Source: Bacteroidota bacterium
GTDB lineage: Bacteria > Bacteroidota > Ignavibacteria > UBA10030 > UBA8401
DNA: 18,501 nucleotides
Direction: 5' to 3'
Assembly (NCBI GenBank): GCA_003456055.1
Contig: DMPG01000158.1
Location: forward strand, 1,006 to 19,506
This document shows, piece after piece, positions 17,566-18,501 of the stretch. Below the pieces are notes generated by a model. That model saw nothing but the letters and a program-made list of their open reading frames with translations. It did no database searches and was not told the DNA's origin. A program made the translations under genes and the position numbers. Within the stretch, counting starts at the first letter, position 1. Every line of letters begins with the position of its first letter.

Positions 17566-18501
17566 TCAGTCGAGCGAAAGCACTACCCGTTCAATTCGCT
17601 CGCATGCCCAGTCGATCTCCTCTTTCGTGATCACAAGAGGTGGGGCAAAACGGATGACATTTTCATGGGTTTCTTTGCAAAGAATTCCTTCCTTCATCAA
17701 TCGTTCGCAATACGGACGAGCTTTCGTATCGAGCACGAAACCAATCCATAAACCACGGCCGCGAACTTCTGCGATATGCTTGCTTTTAATCGCCCTCAGT
17801 TTTCCCATAAAATAATTACCGAGTTCGAACGAACGTTCAATAAGATTTTCATCTTTCAATACTTTCAACGCAGCGCATGCCACTGCAGCCGCAAGTGGAT
17901 TCCCGCCGAACGTTGAACCGTGATCGCCGGGATGGAAAACGCCAAGCACTTCTTTCGACGAAAGAACCGCTGAGACAGGATAGAATCCGCCGCTCAATGC
18001 CTTGCCGATGATGACCATATCGGGACGAATACCATCGTATTCAAACGCGAACATTTTTCCGCTGCGGCCAAGTCCTGCCTGAATTTCATCACAGATCAAC
18101 AGCACATTGTTCTCTTTGCACAGCCGTGCTGCTTCTTTCAAGTAACCTTCCGGAGGAACAACGATTCCTGCTTCACCCTGGATCGGTTCAACGAGAAATG
18201 CTGCGGTATTTTTATTGATGGCTGCTTTCAGTGCATTAATGTCGCCATACTTTACGATTGGAAATCCGGGAGTGAATGGACCAAATCCGTCTCGATACTG
18301 AGCATCGGTTGAGAAGCTCACAATCGTCGTTGTGCGTCCGTGAAAATTATCTGCGGCGCAGATAATCTCCGCTTTCCCTTCCGGAATCCCTTTCACTTTG
18401 TAGCCCCATTTACGGGCAGCTTTCACGGCGGTCTCGACTGCTTCTGCACCGGAATTCATCGGCAGCGACATTTCGAATCCGGTCATATCGTGAAGTGCTT
18501 T
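17566..18501 (-). CDS. rocD: Ornithine aminotransferase (ornithine-oxo-acid transaminase), 5' end off the window
   Basis: The minus frame stays open to the right edge (its first visible codons read KALHDMTG), so about 90-100 N-terminal residues of an enzyme of roughly 400 are missing. It is a class III PLP-dependent aminotransferase. Visible motifs are MNSGAEAVETAVKAARKWGY, NFHGRTTTIVSFS, the PLP-ring Asp in LLICDEIQAGLGRSGK, the Schiff-base Lys in IIGKALSGG (codon 18001-18003), and HGSTFGGNPLAAA. This set is characteristic of ornithine aminotransferase, which moves the delta-amino group of ornithine to 2-oxoglutarate to give glutamate semialdehyde, linking arginine/ornithine breakdown to proline and glutamate. 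Acetylornithine aminotransferase is the main alternative, but the FEMSLPMNSGAEAVE and FHGRT context favours RocD. It is intact as far as seen. The next gene, the cDPGS-like protein, follows after 64 nt with no terminator between them. Confidence 0.9.
   Translation of the reverse strand, partial: KALHDMTGFEMSLPMNSGAEAVETAVKAARKWGYKVKGIPEGKAEIICAADNFHGRTTTIVSFSTDAQYRDGFGPFTPGFPIVKYGDINALKAAINKNTAAFLVEPIQGEAGIVVPPEGYLKEAARLCKENNVLLICDEIQAGLGRSGKMFAFEYDGIRPDMVIIGKALSGGFYPVSAVLSSKEVLGVFHPGDHGSTFGGNPLAAAVACAALKVLKDENLIERSFELGNYFMGKLRAIKSKHIAEVRGRGLWIGFVLDTKARPYCERLMKEGILCKETHENVIRFAPPLVITKEEIDWACERIERVVLSLD

Noticed and set aside
18484-18486. ATG near the right edge as the start of the ornithine aminotransferase
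   Set aside because: The frame continues upstream to the window edge in sequence that fits the family, and the protein would be far too short.

Overview
The window looks like chromosome from a member of the Bacteroidota/Chlorobi/Ignavibacteriota (FCB) group. The best lineage marker is the lamin-tail protein at 13890-14669. It ends in a type IX secretion (T9SS) sorting domain with the YPNPFNPTT motif, the form common in Ignavibacteria and close relatives. Base composition is moderate, genes are tightly packed, and Shine-Dalgarno sites are often weak or absent. I see no rRNA, tRNA, CRISPR array, insertion sequence or phage gene. The content reads as ordinary chromosomal housekeeping, envelope and regulatory genes.

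Left part (1-7056, all minus strand): a large secreted protein of unknown function whose end lies off the left edge; a YfcH/TIGR01777-type nucleotide-sugar-epimerase-like SDR; and a 1329-residue hybrid sensor histidine kinase. The kinase has a receiver at each end, five PAS domains and a GAF domain. Kinase and SDR are 30 nt apart and probably co-transcribed, kinase first.

Centre (7057-13828, plus strand): a divergent intergenic region carrying a clean inverted repeat (AAATGAC-N5-GTCATTT), then a four-gene drug-efflux-type operon: TetR/AcrR regulator, TolC-like outer-membrane factor, periplasmic adaptor lipoprotein and RND pump. Together they would form a tripartite pump spanning both membranes. 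The regulator probably acts at the inverted repeat. The operon ends at a 13-bp hairpin followed by a second hairpin flanked by A and T tracts.

Right part (13829-18501): a small T9SS-exported lamin-tail protein (minus); a 268-nt divergent intergenic region with three perfect inverted repeats; and a plus-strand tandem adenylate kinase in which two AdK domains are fused and the second has lost most catalytic residues. A bidirectional terminator separates it from a minus-strand P-loop protein of the cyclic 2,3-diphosphoglycerate synthetase/COG2403 type. Upstream of that is an ornithine aminotransferase cut by the right edge.

The most unusual item is the AdK-pseudoAdK fusion with its dyad-rich promoter region. 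Next come the cDPGS-like protein in a bacterium and the uncharacterised secreted protein at the left edge. I found no obvious new multi-gene system such as a defence island or biosynthetic cluster.
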